From Fibrobacter sp. (GTDB lineage: Bacteria > Fibrobacterota > Chitinivibrionia > Chitinivibrionales > Chitinispirillaceae), in contig JAAYPC010000190.1 of NCBI GenBank assembly GCA_012519985.1, positions 1-33,651 on the forward strand: a stretch of 33,651 bases of DNA, read 5' to 3'. Under the pieces are notes generated by a model that did no database searches, was not told the origin of the DNA, and worked only from the letters and a program-made list of their open reading frames with translations. The translations under genes were made by a program, and so were the position numbers. Shown here one piece after another: positions 32,925 to 33,651 of the stretch. Numbering within the stretch: the stretch's first letter is position 1; each line of letters starts with the position of its first letter.

Positions 32925-33102
32925 TTATTTCTCCGGTCGAATATCTGTTGAGTCTGGCATGCAACCCGTTTCCAAGCATTGGCGAAGTTTGCCATGCCTT
33001 ACTTATGCTCTTTTGAATTTAATACATCTGAAATTAAATTTGGGTACTTTTATCAAAATAATTCAACTATAAGCATCTTTGCCAATTTTATTTACCAAAA
33101 TA

Positions 33103-33203
33103 AGCACGTCTGAGAGATTCGATTCAAAAGGTCCTGGCGTTTTTAAAGATATCCGATGAACTGAAATTATCTCTGATTCCACGGGAAACCGATCTTTTCC
33201 ATG
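33103..33203 (+). pseudogene. Internally deleted recD remnant
   Basis: 33103-33166 matches recD 30669-30732 at 59 of 64 bases with no gap; after 6 unrelated bases, 33173-33203 matches recD 31435-31465 at about 28 of 31. About 700 bases between these segments are missing. The frame is kept across the junction: ARLRDSIQKVLAFLKISDEL corresponds to RecD residues 204-223, then IPRETDLFH to a later stretch. No start codon or helicase core remains, so it cannot be functional. The differences from the local recD are mostly amino-acid changing, so the source may be a different recD rather than a fresh local copy. Confidence 0.82.
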
Positions 33204-33244
33204 TAAATTCAACAAGATTTATCGAAACGCGGTTATGGAAAGTG

Positions 33245-33651
33245 TTAAACAAGTTTGAACATTTTTTTCTGTTTAGGTGAGATTGTTGGAGCACCAACAA
33301 CTGCGGTGTATACAGCATTCCAGTGAGTATGATCCATTTTACCTAAATACAAATCTTGATTATTGGTAATAGTCGAAATTACCGTAATTTTATCCTTAGG
33401 TATGATCCTTGTACAATCTACATATGAATTGTGTCTTAAATAATTACATCCGTCGTATTTGTTGATTGCGATTTGCAAACTATGAGTGATGCTTCCCGGT
33501 CTATGGACATTCTCATTAAGGTTGCTATTTATAAACAGGAGTGCAAATTCATTAACCGATTCACCAATTATCACAAATCTTTTTTCTTTAGGGGGTGTTG
33601 TTGAGAGCTCGTAGAGTTTTATTACAGATCTTATTTTTATAACTTTACCGA
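33245..33651 (-). CDS. Unrecognised protein, 3' part only
   Basis: The reading frame is open from the right edge (GKVIKIRSVIKLYELSTTPP) to the stop at 33245; a GTG at 33574 is an internal candidate, but the in-frame sequence upstream of it is protein-like, so the true start is probably near or beyond the edge. About 134 residues are visible: strands EKRFVIIGESVNEFALLFIN, then a motif YLRHNSYVDCTRI and a C-terminal helix pair. A His-x-Ser-x-x-Asp-Cys element in a small beta-rich protein recalls small hypothetical proteins from toxin-antitoxin or phage contexts, but I cannot name a family. It is AT-rich like its neighbour and follows the recD remnant, suggesting an acquired segment. Confidence 0.5.
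   Translation of the reverse strand, partial: GKVIKIRSVIKLYELSTTPPKEKRFVIIGESVNEFALLFINSNLNENVHRPGSITHSLQIAINKYDGCNYLRHNSYVDCTRIIPKDKITVISTITNNQDLYLGKMDHTHWNAVYTAVVGAPTISPKQKKMFKLV

Noticed and set aside
32944-33000. GGCATG ... CATGCC inverted repeat upstream of the outer-membrane protein gene
   Set aside because: Only six paired bases with a loop over 30 bases; too weak to call.
1-33651. tRNA, rRNA, 4.5S RNA, riboswitch, transposase or attachment site
   Set aside because: None seen on reading; a covariance-model scan would be needed to exclude small RNAs fully.

Overview
The window reads as a chromosomal segment of a Gram-negative, flagellated and probably anaerobic bacterium. Outer-membrane proteins carry OmpA domains with calcium-binding TSP3 repeats. 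A secreted subtilase ends in a domain resembling the type IX secretion sorting tail. A flagellin gene follows a sigma-28 promoter. The left edge holds a 2-hydroxyacyl-CoA dehydratase-type activase. This combination suggests the Fibrobacterota or wider FCB group, but no rRNA or other decisive marker is present, so the placement is inference.

Layout. 1-3.3 kb: a cut-off activase, a gene-poor stretch with small ORFs, a membrane-anchored GyrI-like protein, and a glycosyltransferase with a TPR tail. 3.4-9.5 kb: the minus-strand genes of a surface cluster, two tandem OmpA/TSP3 paralogs followed by a subtilase, separated by an intrinsic terminator. 9.7-10.6 kb: an HDOD signalling protein. 10.7-16.4 kb: a minus-strand carbon-metabolism cluster, pckG-accD-accA-pycB. 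The last gene is a chimera: a pyruvate/oxaloacetate carboxyltransferase joined to what looks like a complete AccB-type biotin carrier. 16.7-18.4 kb: a DUF2294/MpsC-like protein and a PAS-GGDEF diguanylate cyclase. 18.8-25.1 kb: a minus-strand information-processing block, ffh-rpsP-rimM-trmD-rplS, then a terminator, two tandem cyclic-nucleotide-binding proteins and a TrmH-type methyltransferase, the last three overlapping by 4 bases each. 25.4-29.7 kb: tadA, flagellin, a universal-stress protein and a UDPGP-type nucleotidyltransferase. 30.1-33.6 kb: an isolated recD, then an AT-rich accessory stretch with a putative outer-membrane protein, an internally deleted recD remnant and an unrecognised partial gene.

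The most notable structure outside ordinary genes is: (a) the pycB-accB chimera inside the accDA operon; (b) a previously unnamed (to me) repeat of about 170 bp present as two inverted copies 9.6 kb apart (18445-18617 and 28219-28386); (c) a recD fragment at 33103-33203 joining two distant parts of the intact recD in frame; (d) long imperfect inverted repeats of four unrelated sequence types occupying most of the larger intergenic gaps. I saw no CRISPR array, tRNA, rRNA, transposase, phage gene or recognisable defence island. Apart from these points the window is mostly ordinary chromosome.
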